Shown: positions 40,236 through 55,064, numbered from the stretch's first letter. The stretch: DNA of 64,000 nucleotides from Niebla homalea (GCA_019925105.1 JAHGAU010000029.1:787972-851971); one strand, 5' to 3'. Program-made: numbers and translations. The notes: generated from the sequence alone by a model not told the origin.

Positions 40236-40509
40236 TCCAACCCCTTTAAGATTGCCGGTACCTTTAATAAGGTTATTAAGCTTAAGGATAATTTTAAGTA
40301 TATTATATAAGAACGTAAGATAAGTAAAAGGCTTGAATTTACTTAACTTAACTATTAAATCTATTAAATCATAGATTCCAGTTTATATTTTATTAAGACT
40401 AATACTTTTAAGGATAATAAGCTTATAAAGGCTTAAGATATTTATAATTAAAGGCACTTTATAATTTATACCGTAATCCGTATAAAGATTAAAGGGATTA
40501 ATTAATATG

Positions 40510-40752
40510 TTATTAAGAATATTAAGAATATTAAGAATATTAAGAATATTAAGAATATTAAGAATATTAAGAATATTAAGAATATTAAGAATATTAAGAA
40601 TATTAAGAATATTAAGAATATTAAGAATATTAAGAATATTAAGAATATTAAGAATATTAAGAATATTAAGAATATTAAGAATATTAAGAATATTAAGAAT
40701 ATTAAGAATATTAAGAATATTAAGAATATTAAGAATATTAAGAATATTAAAA
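40510..40752. repeat. 9-bp tandem repeat (ATTAAGAAT)n, about 26 units
   Basis: A perfect 9-bp repeat over about 240 bp. It yields an artificial Leu-Arg-Ile repeat frame on the plus strand. Confidence 0.95.
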
Positions 40753-41727
40753 TAACGTAAAATACCCTCCGTACTTAATATTAACTTAAGGGCTTAAATT
40801 ATTTTACGTCGGTTTTTAAGCGCTTTATCTTTTTTATACTTAATTAATACTTAGATCCAAATAAGCATTATAATAAATATTAAGATTTTTTTAATAAATT
40901 ATAGAATTTTTAAAATATAATTATTATTAATAATAATATACTTATTTAATAATTCTATAAAAGTTTTAAATTAAAGTATAAAGCTTATATTAATTAATAT
41001 AACGATAAGTATAAGCCGTTTTAAACGGCCGATAATAATATTAACGTTTTAAAATACGTATTTATTTATATTATTAACCGGTTTCTTTAATATAAAGCCT
41101 TAAATAAAACGTTTACGTTTAATATTATGGCTTTTACGGCTATTATTACCGATTTACGCTTCCGGAATAATATCCATTTAAATAACTTTACTTCGTTCCG
41201 TATTCCCCCGTAGTTTAATATCCGTTAAGGCTATTACGTTAAGGTTTTATAAAAGAGACGTTTTAATATCGTTACCGGTTATCGTTTACTTTACGGGTAT
41301 AATAAATCGACCTATAATAATAATAATAGGCGCCGTAATAATAACGATAATAATAATATAAATACCGGTAATAATTAAAAACGCCGGCGCCGCAATAACG
41401 GCGGTAATAACGGTAATAAAGGTAATAATAAGGGTAACGATAAGTTTAAAGATAAGGAATATAAAGCCCCTTCGGGGGTTAAGGCCTTAATAAACCTAGT
41501 CTTTATATATATTATTATCGCTATACCGGCTTTACCGCCCGTTATTTACTAAGATTATTAAGTATATTTAACTATAAATATATCTGCTTTTATTATATAT
41601 ATCTTTAATACCGGCTATATAAATATATTATCGGTAATAATTATATTTTTATCTATAAAAAGCTTTTTTTTAAGCTTATTATTATTAAAGGCTTTTTTAA
41701 GGGGAGGAATATTACTTATATTAAAGT

Positions 41728-41879
41728 TCTTGAAATGTAAGGTATAAGTTGCTTGATTATTTCCTAAGTATAAAAGTGCGATTAAGTACTCTTACATCCC
41801 AGCTATCCCAATCGGGTCTAGCTTCGGATCATATTTAATCTACCCGACTACCGGGTAATTAATGTAAATACTTTTAATA
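41728..41879 (-). repeat. Copia-A copy 3, 3' LTR (152 bp)
   Basis: It is collinear with the other three Copia-A LTRs and keeps the unmutated core CATCCCAGCTATCCCAATCG. Confidence 0.87.
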
Positions 41880-44800
41880 CTCCCCTTCAAGCTTTAATAT
41901 ATTTATTACCTTATATTTACTACTTACTTATAATACTTTATATAAGCTTTAATCTTTATATAACATATACCTTATTTATATAATATTTTTCTATAAGTTA
42001 TTAAAGCTCCCTTATAATAATAGTCCTTTATAATAAAATACCTTAAAAGATTATACTTATAGTCTTAATTATATAGTACTTACTCCTTTAAATTAAAGCC
42101 GACGTAATAACGGCGAGCTTCTTTATATCGTAATTTATCCTTTAATAACCCCCCGGGGTACGTAATTTCGTTTAGGTATACTCCGGGGTAAATATCGTTT
42201 TTTACGATTTACCCCTTTTTTAAAATATTTTTTTAATTTTCTTATTTTATATATTAAATTTATATTAAAACGTACCTTTAAGCTCCTTAAAATTAATAAT
42301 AGTCTTTTTATAAATAGTTTAAAGCTTACTTTATAAGTAGCTTAAAGCTTACCCTATAAATAACTTAAAGTTTACCTTATAAGTAACTTAAAGTTAAAGC
42401 TATAAGGCTATTAATATTATTAGCGAGGTCGTTCCGGGGGTACTTTAAGGCTAAATACCTTATGGAACCCCTTAAAGGGCTAATATAATAAAGGCTTTAT
42501 TAAGCCGTTAACGACTTATTTATACGTCGGGATATATTTTAAATCCACTTAACTATTTTTTATAATTTCTTAAAGTTAATATTATTAAATACTTATATAC
42601 TTAATCCGGGCATAAAAGACGGGATTCTTAATAAAAGCTATAACGTTTTAATTATTTTTATAAATAATAATAGCGGAGAAGTTCCCAACTTAATATGGCT
42701 TAATTTTACTTAAAAACTATTTAAATTATAGGGTTTCTTTAATTATTTATATTTATTTTATATATTCCGTTTTATAAATAAAAAGGGTAACCGTAACTTA
42801 ATGCTTAAATTATTAATTAATTACGGTACTTCTAATATTAAATACGTAGCCCGTAATAGACCTCTGGGTTAAATTTACGGTAAAATCGGAGTTAATATAA
42901 TTATTAAGAATTTTCAATTTACCCCGGTATATTAATTAAAAAATAACGGTAATACGGAGGTAACGTAAAATTCTTCTTATTAATTTTTAATGGTATTTAA
43001 TAGGATTTAAGGTATATCGGTTAATTATTAAGATAAAATAAATAATATTTAAGCGAATTTTAAGTATAATATATATTAAAAAGCTTACGGTTAATTAATA
43101 TTTTTCCCGGAAAATCGGGTTACCTTTATAACCTTTAAGTATAAACTCCGGCTTATACTTTGGTTTTATAAGGATATATATAAACGTAATATCTTATTAT
43201 TTCTATTCTTTAATAATTTTTTTTATATAGGTTTTTTAATTAAATCGGAGCGTTTTATTTTAATAATTTTTTATAATAATTATACTTAAATAATAATAAA
43301 TTAACCTTAAGTTAAGTATATAGAATTAATTATTAAATATTTTTTTTAAAATTATAATATTTTCTTTAAATAGGTTAATAATTAAAATATTATTTACGTA
43401 AAGAGCTATAATTATCTTATCTTCGGAATATATAAATATATAATAGTCCGTAAGTATCGGTTTAAATCCTTACTTCTCTATAAAAGTAAAAAAATAATAA
43501 TATTATAATCAGGGGGATTATTTTAATCTATAAAGGGCCTTATTAAGCTTATAATATATATTTATACCCTTTATTTAATTATAAGGTTACTTTATATAAA
43601 CTTTTTTTCGATTAAGCTATAAAAAAAGGCCGTTTTTACGTTTATTCATTTTAAGTTTTAATTGTTAACCGCCGTTAATATAAAGAATACTTTATAACTT
43701 ATAAGCTTTATTATTAAAGCAAAGATTTTATTATAATCGATACTTTCCCGTTATTCGTAACTACAGATTACTTAATGGACTTTATATTAAATAATTAAAC
43801 CGTTAACGTTTCTCTTAAAAATATAAATCTATTATTTTTTCAGAATAATTATATTTAAGGGTATAATATACTTAAGTATAAGTATTTAAATATTATTTAT
43901 AATATAAGAGCTATATTTTATTTTTTTTATAAATTATTAATTTATTTTATAATAAGTATTTTTTATAGCTTCTTAATAGGTTTTTAATTTAAATAATTTT
44001 AATTTATTCTTAAATAATATTAACGTTAAATAATAAATATCCTTTTCTTCGTCTGAAATAATTATATTAATAAAAATAAATAACGGGTTTAAAGATATAT
44101 CCCGGAGTTTTAAGTATTTAAGGATTTTATGCTTAAAATTACCTTAAAGGATAATTTTAATTTCCTTCCGTAATTTATTAAACTATTATTTATTTTAATT
44201 ATATTAAGTTTAAGGGTAATTTCTTTATTCCTTAATTAAAGTTATATTACTTATAAGTATATCGTTTAAGATATTATTAATAAAAGCGTTATTATAAACC
44301 TGGTTTTTATAATTCTCCTTTAAAGTAAAAACTTATTAAGGTTATATATCCTTTTTTAAACGTTAAATCTTTTCCGTTAAAATATTTTTATCGGAGTTAT
44401 TTAATAAAGTAATATTCCGTTCCTTAATATAAACGTTATAAAATCGTTTTATTTTCTTATTAAAAGTCTAGACTTAAGGGTTAAAGATCCGGTATATTTT
44501 AATAATCTTATTATCGTAACTTAATAGAATAAATAAATCGGCCCTTTTATTTAAGGAAATCCGATACTTTATAATTTTAACTTATATTAATAACTTAATT
44601 ACTTATAAATATAATAAATCCGGTTCTTAATTATATTATACTTAATATAATATAATTTTCCCTTTTAAGTTAAACGTAAATTCCTTTATAATAAAATAAT
44701 TAATAATTATTATAATTTCCGGCTATAAATTCTTAAGTAAGCTTATATTATAGATTATTATACGGGTCCGTTTTTTAATTTCCCGGTTAAATCTTTTATT

Positions 44801-46463
44801 TATAAGGTTTTATTCGGGATTATTTTATACTATTAATTTATAAATAATATTATAGTTTTTAAAGTAATTTTAAAAGTCTTTTAATATATATTCGCTTTTA
44901 TTATTTACTTATAAACGCTTAATTTTCCGGTTAATAATCTTATATTTAACTTAAAATTACTTAAATTTACGGGCTATATCCGATTTATAAATTATTAAGT
45001 AAACTTTTAATATATAAATAAAGTTATCCCGGAAAGTAATAAAATATTTAATTATATTAAAGTTTATTAACTTAATAAGCCCCGTAATATCCAAATAAAT
45101 AAACTTTAATAAAGCCGTTTTTAACTTAAAATATCCCTTATAAGGCCGAGAAGTTATCTTATTAAAAATATAATATATATATATAACCTTCTTTAAGGGC
45201 TTTTCTTACTCTTTTTATTTACGTTTAAGGGATATCCTTATTAATACCTTAATTAACTTAACGATAAACTAAAGGCCGAAATACTTTATTTTTATATTTT
45301 AAGTTAATATATCGTTTAATATATTAAATACCGCTATTATTAATTAAAGTAATACCTAGAAATTTAATATAAAAAATTATCCCTACCGGGAGTATATAAA
45401 TTTACCGGGTCCTTTAATTATTATCCGTTTAACCCGGGAAGTCATTATTTCGGCTCTATTATTTAAGAACTAAGTTTTTAAAAAAAGATTTACTTTATTA
45501 TTAAGGGAGTAAATAAAGTTTAAAAACTTAATTATTATTTTCTTTCCGTTAATATTATAAATTATTTAAGTAATATTAATATTACCGGTATAATTTATTT
45601 ACGTTAAACTTAATTTTAAGGATATTATTTAATATAATTAAAGGTTATTATTGAAGAATTTTTTTAATAAAAAAAATATTTATTATAACCGTTATTTAAG
45701 ATTATTAACTTTTATAAATAAATTAAGTTAATAAATATTATTATATATTTAAGTTTAACGTTTACGTTTATTATATTATAAATCTCCCTTAAAACCGATA
45801 GATTTACCGGTATAATAATAATAATAGCTTTTTAATTTTTAGTTTCTTTAACCTTTAATATAACGTTTTAATCTTTTTCTTAAGGTAAAAAACTTAATAA
45901 TTATTCTTTAAGTATTTTTTATTACGGCCTTTTACGGTATAATAGTTATATTTCTGGTTATTATATTTAATAAAGGATTATTTATTATTAATCTTTAAAG
46001 CTATTAAATAAGATTATAAAGTAATATTAATACGGGTTATATTAACCTGTAATTCTTTATTAATAACTCTTAATATAACCTTATTAAAACTAAAAGAATT
46101 TTAACTTAAGATAATTTAATTTTAAATTAAATTAATATAAAAATATTATTAACCGTTATTAAAATTAAATAAGAAAAATTAAATAATTATTAAGTTAAAA
46201 ACCTTATAAAATTTATTAATAACCAGTATTTCGGCAATATAATTATAGAATTTATGGATAAATTAATTAATTATTTCGTTTAAACCTTTTATTATTATTT
46301 TAAACGCCCGGGTTAATTTAATATATAAGTTTAAACCTTAAGGTTTAAAATAAATAATAAAAGTAATCCAGATTTCTTCGGTTATATCCAATTTATTTAT
46401 AAGGTAATATATATTATCCTTATAATAAATTTTAATAATTATAATAACTTTAAGTTTATTTTT

Positions 46464-49400
46464 GATTGATTGATTGATTGATTTATACTACGGGTCTAGC
46501 TGGGTTAATTCCGGCGTTCCTTAATATGCGGCCTTTTGGCCTTATTAATAACCGTAAAAACCCGATACTTATAACGTTAGGGTAAAAACCGGCGTTTACC
46601 AGGCCTTTACCCTTTATCCTTTAAAATAAAGGATATTAACGGCCGTTTAAAGAATAATAATTTATTTATATACTTTTTATATTTTAACTCCTTTAAAAAA
46701 ATCCGTAATATTATAATTATATCCTTATAAGGGTTATTTTTAAGCTTATTATTCTTCTGTATTTTTATATATTTATATTGTTTTAATCTTATATAATACT
46801 TTTAAATATTTTTATTAATATTTATATACTTAATATATATCCTTTTTATATTATTATTACCGTTAACTTTTTTAAAGACTTTTAATAAGCGTTTATTATT
46901 ATATTCTTATAATTATAAAAGATACTTTCCGGTTTATATAATTAATATAACCGGTTTCCGCTCTTCTTTTTCTTCTTTAATTAATAATAAGCCTTCTCCG
47001 TAAGGTCTTTAATAACTTTATTTATCTTTATAATAAGGTTAAACTATAATAATAATCCGGTAAATATTATAAACTTAATAATTATCCGGATATTTTATTT
47101 TATAAATAATATTTAACGGTAATTATAAATATTAACTTTTATAATAAATTTTAACTTAACCTCCGTAAATAAAAAATAAAAAATAAAGACGTATATAACG
47201 TCTTATTTCCTTTATTTATATTTATATCCGGTGTTTATCCGACCCTTAATATATATAATAAATAGGAAGTAAATTAAACCGTTTTTACCCGTCCGGAGTT
47301 AAATTATTAATACGTTATTACTTTTCCTTATAATATTATAATAACGGAGATACTTATTAATAATCTTTTTATCGTTAAAAACTAAATAATAATAACCTTA
47401 AAATATAGAATTTTTATATTTCTATTAATGCTTAATTTACTTTATCGTAACTTATAAGGTAATTACTATAGTTTTTACTTTTTAAATCCTTTTAATCTTA
47501 GTTTTTTTTATATTTAATAAGAATTTATACCCGCTTAAATTAATTTCCGGGATATTAATAAAATTAACTTTTTTCTCCGTTTATTTTTACTTTATTTTAA
47601 TAAAAAAGAAAATAAGTATTTTTAATTTATTCCTTTTAACTTTAAGCTTATTAAGATTTTAACGGATTTACCTATTTCTTATTATCGTAATTAAATATAT
47701 ATATCTTTTTAACTTTATTTAAATAATTATTTAATTTAACGAGATTTTAATTAACGGTATAAAAACCTTAAACTTTAATACCGGGATAAAGGTTACTTTA
47801 TAGGTACCGTTAATTATTTTTAAATACCGATTCTGGATTTTTTATAATATTTAAATAGGCTTTTTCTTATGTCCCGGAGTACCTTTGGGTATATATTAAA
47901 TAACTATAGTATATATTATAATTAATTTTATTATAACCTGGTAAATAATCCGGGCTTTTTATAACGTAGCTTTTTATATTAATATAGCGAGATAAATAAG
48001 GCTTTTTTCTTATAAAGTTATTTTCTTTTAAACCTTTCTTATATAATCCTTTTAATTAAACTTCTTATTTACTTAAAGGTTAAAAACTTTAATATTAATA
48101 TTTAGCTTTATTATAATTTTACTTAAGTTTATTATAATTATTATATTATATAATTTCAGGCTTTTAATTATATAAATAAGTTTATATTTATATAATATAA
48201 ATTAAGCTTTATAAATTTTCACTTATTAAAGATAAACTTTATAGGTTTATTTTAATTCTAAATAATTTATACGTATAAAAATACTATAAATTAAAAGGTA
48301 AATATCGTTAATAAAGTTTTTAATTTAAATCTTTTATTTTAGCTTAATAAGCTTTTTAATTAATAAACCGTTAAAGAATAAAAATAATATAAAAAAATAA
48401 ACAATCTTTAAGGAATCCTTATTATAGCGGGTTTTATTAAGCTTATCTTTTATCTTAGGTTAATTAATATGGTTTAATTATTTAAAAAACTTTTTATTTA
48501 TTTAATTAAGAAAAATAATATTTCCTTTTTCTTTAAGTTATATAATAATTTTTAATAATTTATTTTATCGAAAATATTTATAATATTAAAAGAAAAAAAA
48601 CTTATAATATACTTCTTCCCGTAATTTTATATTATATATATATTATTAATTAATCTTTTAAAAGCTATTTTTATTAATTAATTTTTCCTTATTTTTATTT
48701 ATTAATCGGGGAGAAATCCGTAATTCTTTATATAATTATTAAGGATCCTTATTATTACCGTTTTTAAAACCTTCCTTAATATATATAGGAGTATAATAAG
48801 TCTATAAGACTTTATTTTAAAATAATCCGGCTTAATAAACTTCTTAAGGATAATTATCCTTATTTCTTTAAACTTACGTAAATAATAACCGACGTTAAAA
48901 TATACTTAAAAAAGGTAAGTAAAAACTTTTTTAAAAGGTAAAATTATTATTACTAGGAATCTATTAAGAATCCTATTTAATTCCGGGGCTTTATCCTTTT
49001 TTAATTTATTAATTGCCTTAATTATTATATCTTATATTATTATCTTATTTATTAATACGGAATCGGGGTATAAAACGTTATTAATATCGTTTAAATTAAC
49101 TTCTAACGGAAAGGGGAAAAATATTTTTTTAAGGGCCTTAATTTTACCGTTAAAGGTATTAATTAATATATTATTAAGTCTTTTAAAAAACGGAAATTTA
49201 AAAATAAACTTTAATTTCTTACTTTATTCTTTATTATATTTTATTAATTTTTAAATATTATAAAGTAAAATTATTAAGTTATATACTATAAACTGAAAAT
49301 ATATTTACTTAATTTTCTTAATAATCCTTTCCTTTTTTTTTAAAAGTAACTTTTAATTAATTAAGTATTTCCTAGTTTTTATACTTAAAAGTTTATTTAA

Positions 49401-52281
49401 TTAACTTTTTTATTTTTATAATTACGGTTATATATTTTTCATTTTAATAAATTTTAACTTTTTAAAAGGGTTTTATTATTAGGATAATCTTATTAATTAC
49501 TTTATTTAATACCTTTATTATTCGCTTTATAAAAAAATCGATCCGGTTTCTATTATTTAATTAAAGGAGGTCCGTGAATTATATTATTATTTCCTCCGCT
49601 TTTATATAAACCTTTATTTCTTTAACCGTTTTTTATACTTTTTTTACCGGTAATAATATAATTGTATTAACGGCCTAGTTTAAGGTTATTTATATCGGTA
49701 TATAATCTGAATTATATTTTAAGTCCTTTTATAGCCTATATATTATAACCGCGTTAATAACCTTTTTTATATTAAAAATTAGATTAATCGTTATTTTAAA
49801 TTTATAATTCTTTTACGTAATAATTCTTTATAATATTAATAATAAAAAATTAATTTTAACGGTAATTATTAATAGGTTATTTAATTTAATATAATTTATT
49901 ATACGTTTTTCCTCATTCTATATATAGTAATATAAGTTAAAATTTTTAAGTAATATATATTTATTTAAAATAATTAAGATTTCTTTAAGTAACGATATTA
50001 TAAAAGGTCCTTTTTTATTAACCGGCGGCGGATTATATACGTTATAAATATTAAGGTCGCTTTTTAAGTTTTTTTCTTTTATAATATAGAGTATATAAAG
50101 GTTTTTATTATAATAAATAATATCCTAATTATTTACGTTAAGCCGTTTATTTATAAAGAAGTATATTTTAATTATTTTATTCCCCTTAAAAGTTAAATAA
50201 AACCTTTCCTCCGGGTTAATAAATAAATATATATATAAGTTATACGGTAATTCTTATATTATTATAATATTAATATCCTTAATTTCTTTAAACTTAAATA
50301 TTAATATTATAATTTTAATTCCTTTATTATAAACGTTATATTATATTACTTTTAGAAATATTAATATATTATATATTAACCTTTATAAAGGCTCCCTTTT
50401 TTATACTTATTTAAATTATAGACTTCTTATTAAAACCGAACGTTTTTTAACCTGGTATCTTCTTAATTATTATTAAAGATATAAAACGGCTAGCTTTTAA
50501 AATCGGGATTATAAGGAGCTTTCTTTTCTTTATTATTATTTATCTTTTATTATTTAATTAATTAAGCTTACGTCTTAAAATTATTTTTAATTAATTTATT
50601 AAATTAATTTCGTACGTATTATACCGTTGGATTTTCGCGGTTATTTAAGTTTTTTTACGTTTAATCTCTTTAGCTTTTATTATATATTTAGAATCCTATA
50701 TTGGGTATCCCTTTTTATTATATATAACGTATTTAAACGTACCCTTTATAAGCTTTTTAATTATTAACTTTATATATTTATAAATATTATAGCCCTTAAC
50801 GTAAACTATATATTTTATAATATTAAAGTATTTTATAATAATATATTTATAACTTTAATATTTAAAATATTAATAAATATTAACCGCCTTATTTTATAGT
50901 TAAGTTATTTTAAGAAATCCCCTTTAATAATCCCTTTATTTAAGACGTTATTATATATCTTTATTAACGTTACGCTTAATATAATAATAGAATATTCTTT
51001 TATACGTCTTAAGGAGTTAAATCTTTTTATTACCGGCGGAAGCTTATAATTAACGATTTTAAACTTTAAGTAAAGAACCATATTCTTTTTTTCTATACTT
51101 TTTAACGTAATTTTTCTTTTAACTTCCTTAAAACGTAATAAATATATTTTATTTATTATAATAATAAATAATTACCTTAAAATCTTAATTAACTTATATT
51201 TTCCCTTATTAATTTAAATTTTAAACTTCTTTAAGTTTTCTTTCGCCTTTAAAAATATTATATTAAGGAAAATATTTTTACTTTATAGTTTATATATCAT
51301 AATAATCTATTTTATTAATAATTCCGTTATTACCTTAAAAACCTTTATTAATTATAATAAATTTATTTTTATTGTTACGTTCCTTTTTTTATTATTAAAT
51401 AAACGGACCGTTATTATTTTCGCCTTCTTTAATGCGGCCGTTTTCTTTTCCGTTATCCCTTTATTCTCTATTATAGGTACCCCCTTTATTACTTTTATCG
51501 CTTAACTTTCTTTTATTTAAAAGGCCGTTATTTTCGTATTTTTGCCTTATATATTTAACCTTAAGTTGCCGTCTTTACCCTTTATTAACGCCCTTATTAC
51601 CGCCCCTTAAAAGCCCTATAACCGCTCCGTTTCCCTTAATTTTATCCCTATTTTTACGCAGAAGTCCCTTACGCTTTTTAACTTAATCCGTAATATTAAT
51701 CAGGTCTTTAATATAATATCTTTTTACTTTACCGTAAAAAGTCCTTTTAAAGCCTTTACCGTTTCCTTTACCGCTTTTTCGCCCTTATTTATTAAGCAAC
51801 GTATTATCTCCGCTTTTTACCTTTAATCCCTTAAGGTTTTATTTTTTTTATTAACTTTATTTCCCTTTTATATACCCTTAATAGTATTTTTACCGTAATT
51901 TTCTTGCTTTTTCCCCCCGCTTATACCGTTTGTTATTAATATTATATTGGCCTTTTTATCCTTTTATTTATTTATTACCTCCGCATTATTATTACGCGTT
52001 TTATATACTTTAATATGTATATTTTATTAACCTTAATTCCTTTATTTATTTTAAGTATTATCCGGCTTATTATTATTATATTACCCGTATACGTTATTGC
52101 CGTTTCTATTAATATAGGCTACTTGCTTATTTACCACCTTATTCTTAACCATTACGTTACTTCCACTTATCGCACTTAATATACTCCCCTTACTATCGTT
52201 AAAGCTATGTATATACGCATCGTTTTGGACCTCTGGGGTCCCTTTGTTCGTCGCCATCCTTTCTACTATTAAATTTAAATA
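46464..52281 (-). mobile_element. LINE (Tad1-like), copy e: complete, 5.8 kb
   Basis: A 14-bp duplication TTAAGTTTATTTTT (46450-46463 and 52282-52295) flanks the element. Its 3' tail is (TCAA)n on the minus strand (46464-46482). ORF1 starts at the ATG at 52255-52257 (MATNKGTPEVQNDAYIHSF), and the non-LTR polymerase palm motif FINDIYLLIYS is at 48289-48318 (FxDD type, first Asp to Asn). Nearby stretches (NGLLIKKLIKLK before it, YKYKLIYI after it) fit the fungal LINE reverse transcriptase. This is the best reference copy for the family in the window; Tad1-clade assignment is an inference from host and motif style. Confidence 0.86.
50390..52257 (-). pseudogene. LINE ORF1 relic (copy e)
   Basis: The frame opens at 52257 and is shared in its first about 50 codons with copies a, b and d. 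It then becomes Lys/Asn/Gly-rich with many TAA/TAG in place of Gln. ORF1 of such LINEs binds the element RNA. A zinc knuckle is expected near its C-terminus, but I could not place one with confidence. The RT-bearing ORF2 follows toward 46.5 kb. Confidence 0.6.
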
Positions 52282-53900
52282 TTAAGTTTATTTTTAATAA
52301 TTATAAGCTCGTAAAGGTTATTAAAGATTAATTAATCCTTAATTTACCGGTATTATAATATTTATTAACGTTATTTAATTAATAACGGAATTATATTAAA
52401 AAAGAAACTCTTAAAGGCTAAATTTTTAATCTTAAAGGTTATTTTCAATAAAAAAAATAAGAACTTAAGGTCCTTAAATTAATACTTATATATAAAGAAA
52501 TATTAATTATTTAATTAAATTTAAACTTAAAGCTAAAATTAAATAAAAAATCCAATAAATTTTTTAATTTTAATAATTTTAATTTTAATTAATACTTAAT
52601 TAACGAATTATTTAAGGGTAAAGGATATTCTATATTAAATAATAGGATTTAATTTTCTGCCTTTAAAAAAAGCTTAAAGATTAACTCGTTAAGTAATAAT
52701 ATTAAAGACTCTTTAAATACCTTTAAGCCGAAGTTATTATAAGACTTCGGCGTAAATAAGGGTAAATATTCCCTATTTACGTCTTTAATTACCTCCTAAA
52801 TAGTTCTTTAATTTTCTTTTTAAAGGTCTTTTAAATAAAAACGGAAGAATTTATTCTTAACTTAATAATAAAAAATAATGAAAGGATTTCCATATTAATA
52901 AAGCGGAATAATAATATACTTAAAGGTTTTAATAATAAAGTTTAAGTTCTGAATAAAGTTCGGTTTATTTTAATTAATAATAAATTGAAATTTTACGGAT
53001 ATTTAAGCTATTTTTATACCTTTTTAAAATTATTTACCCTTTTACGCTTAATATAATATAGAGAGTTAATTTCTATAATTAATTACCGCTTTTTATTTTA
53101 GGGGCTATAATTTTTATTTATAATTACCTTACCCTTAATCTTCCGGGTATTAATTAAATTAAGTAATCTTCCAGGTTAATTAAAATATAAAGGATTTAAT
53201 AATTAATTCTTAACTTTCCTTTTTAAAACGTAGAATTTCAATTTAAGTAAATAAACTTCCTTCTCCTTAAATTTAATCCTTAAAAATGATTTTAATTAAA
53301 TAATTTTAAAGGTAAAATTAAGTTATATCCTTATTATATAATTAAAGTTACCGTTTTAAAGATAAGATTTTTCATTATAAAAAGTAAAAGTACAATTTTT
53401 TTAACTTTATAACGTTCCGTAATCCTTATAAAAGGTTTTAATTAAATAATCCTAACGGTAAAATAAAGTTAAAAATCCTTTAAGTTATAAAGAAAGTTTA
53501 AATCGGGTAAAGATTTTTTATTATAATTATAAGATTTAAGGATTTAAACTTTAAAGAGTTTAATTAAGGTCGAAATTTCTTAATTAAGACCTTTATTAAA
53601 ACTCCGTTTAACGCTTTATATTATAAAGTTAAAGCCTTTATATATAACCGGTTTCCGGCGTATAAATACCGGTATATAATTAGTTTATAAAGCTAGGAAA
53701 TAAGTATTTATACTTTTTAATTAATAAATATATATACCCCGGTAATAATAAGGTTAAAGTATTTTATTTTTATAGAATTTTAGATTATTAAGTTATTAAT
53801 TAACTTTATAGCTTAAAGATCGTAATTTAATAGTATTCTTAAGCAGAATACTTTTATCTTTTAAGTATATTTTATACGGTAAAATCTTTATATTATAATT

Positions 53901-54503
53901 TAGGTCTTGGTGAAGCAGGGGCTGTTTTCAGCTCACTAACCCGCTCCGGCAAAAAATCGGCCTTATATGGTTTAATCAGTTTAAAAAGGAATAGCTTTAT
54001 TTATATTATTTTATTTTAAGTTATAAATTAACTCTCATTAAATTAAGATTATTTTTAAGGGCTTATATAGCTAGAATTATTTACGCTAATAATATTTAAT
54101 AAAGTAAAGTTAAATTATTATAATAAACTTCTTAATAAATATAAATAAGGTTATCCTTTATCCGCGATAAATTTTATATCGATTATAGCTTTCCGTATAA
54201 TTAAATTTAATAATATTTAAATATTATTAAATTATAAAGTAACTGCCTCTACTTTAAAAAAGCGTAATTAATTTAAGTTATATAAGAAATTATCTTTTAT
54301 AGAGTTAATTATTAAATGTGAAACGGTATTATTATTATAAGCTTTTTCCCTTATTCCGCCTCCGGTACCGGTACCGGTACCGGCTTTCTCTAGTATTCCT
54401 TTATTAACTATTAAATAAAGTATTGAAGTCGCTATAGGATTTCACCTTTTAAGTTAATAAATAGTTGTTATTATAATTAAAGATAATAAGCTCTTTATAA
54501 TAA
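53901..54503. other. Boundary segment: 70-80 bp unmutated sequence, then AT-rich DNA
   Basis: Right after the truncated Copia-A, 53901-53980 is rich in CA/TG and looks untouched by RIP; it includes GAAGCAGGGGCTGTTTTCAG. It matches nothing else in the window and no inverted partner was found. It could be the end of an inserted or translocated segment. The rest has no recognisable gene; GGTACC is repeated at 54363-54381. Confidence 0.5.
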
Positions 54504-55064
54504 AGCCTTCACGTATTAAAGAGATTAAAGATGCCGAAATATATAATATAATATAAATTGCTCTTTAAGCCGGATAATAAAGATGCCTATTATTTATTTA
54601 GGTATAATTATAGGCTATCCGAGAAGTCGATAAATAATTTCTTTATAATATTACCCGTTTAACCGCCGGTAAAAATAATAGGCTTAATGGAGGCTTTACG
54701 TTCTAAAGAGGTTAAGGAAGCCGAGATATATAACGTAGTATAAGTCGCTCTTTAAATTGGGTAATAAAAACGCCTATTATTTATTCAGGTATAATCGTAG
54801 GTTATCTAAGAAGTCGATAGATAATCTCTCTATAATATTACCCGCTTAGCCACCGGTAAAAGTAATAGGCCTAATAAAGGCTTTACGTTCTAAAGAAGTT
54901 AAGGAAGCCGAGATATATAACGCAGTATAAGTCGCTCTTCAGACTAGGTTATAAAGATGCCTATTATTTATTTAAGTATAATTGTAGGCCATCTAAAAAG
55001 TCGATAAATAATCTCTTTATAATATTATTTACTTAATTACTAGTAAAAGCAGTAAACGATCTCT
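54504..55064 (+). repeat. Triplicated 187-bp tandem repeat with coding character
   Basis: Three adjacent units lie at 54504-54690, 54691-54877 and 54878-55064, all exactly 187 bp and diverged by point changes only. On the plus strand each contains 'RSKEVKEAEIYNAV' and, one base out of frame, 'AYYLF.YN...SKKSI'. The periodicity therefore breaks the frame by one base in each unit. The text weakly recalls the helix-turn-helix start of pogo/Fot1-type transposases. Whether it is a duplicated exon with intron or a non-coding repeat is open. Confidence 0.7.

Larger units (their letters stand above)
41728..53900 (-). mobile_element. Copia-A retrotransposon, copy 3 (5' end missing, split by a LINE)
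   Basis: The 3' LTR is at 41728-41879 and the polypurine tract at 41880-41890; the body is 41891-46463 and 52296-53900. It parallels copy 2 throughout. It stops abruptly at 53900, the position matching 37744 of copy 2, so the last about 215 bp (primer site and 5' LTR) are missing. The following base starts unrelated, unmutated sequence. It has more RIP changes than copy 2. The left flank AAAGT (41723-41727) cannot be matched because the right end is lost. Confidence 0.85.

Noticed and set aside
40507..40755. 82-codon Leu-Arg-Ile repeat frame
   Set aside because: It is an artefact of the 9-bp tandem repeat, with no other coding signal.
41710..41727. Start of a Copia-C 3' LTR
   Set aside because: The 18 bases match the 5' LTR start only if several transversions are allowed besides RIP changes; too weak to call as a separate feature.
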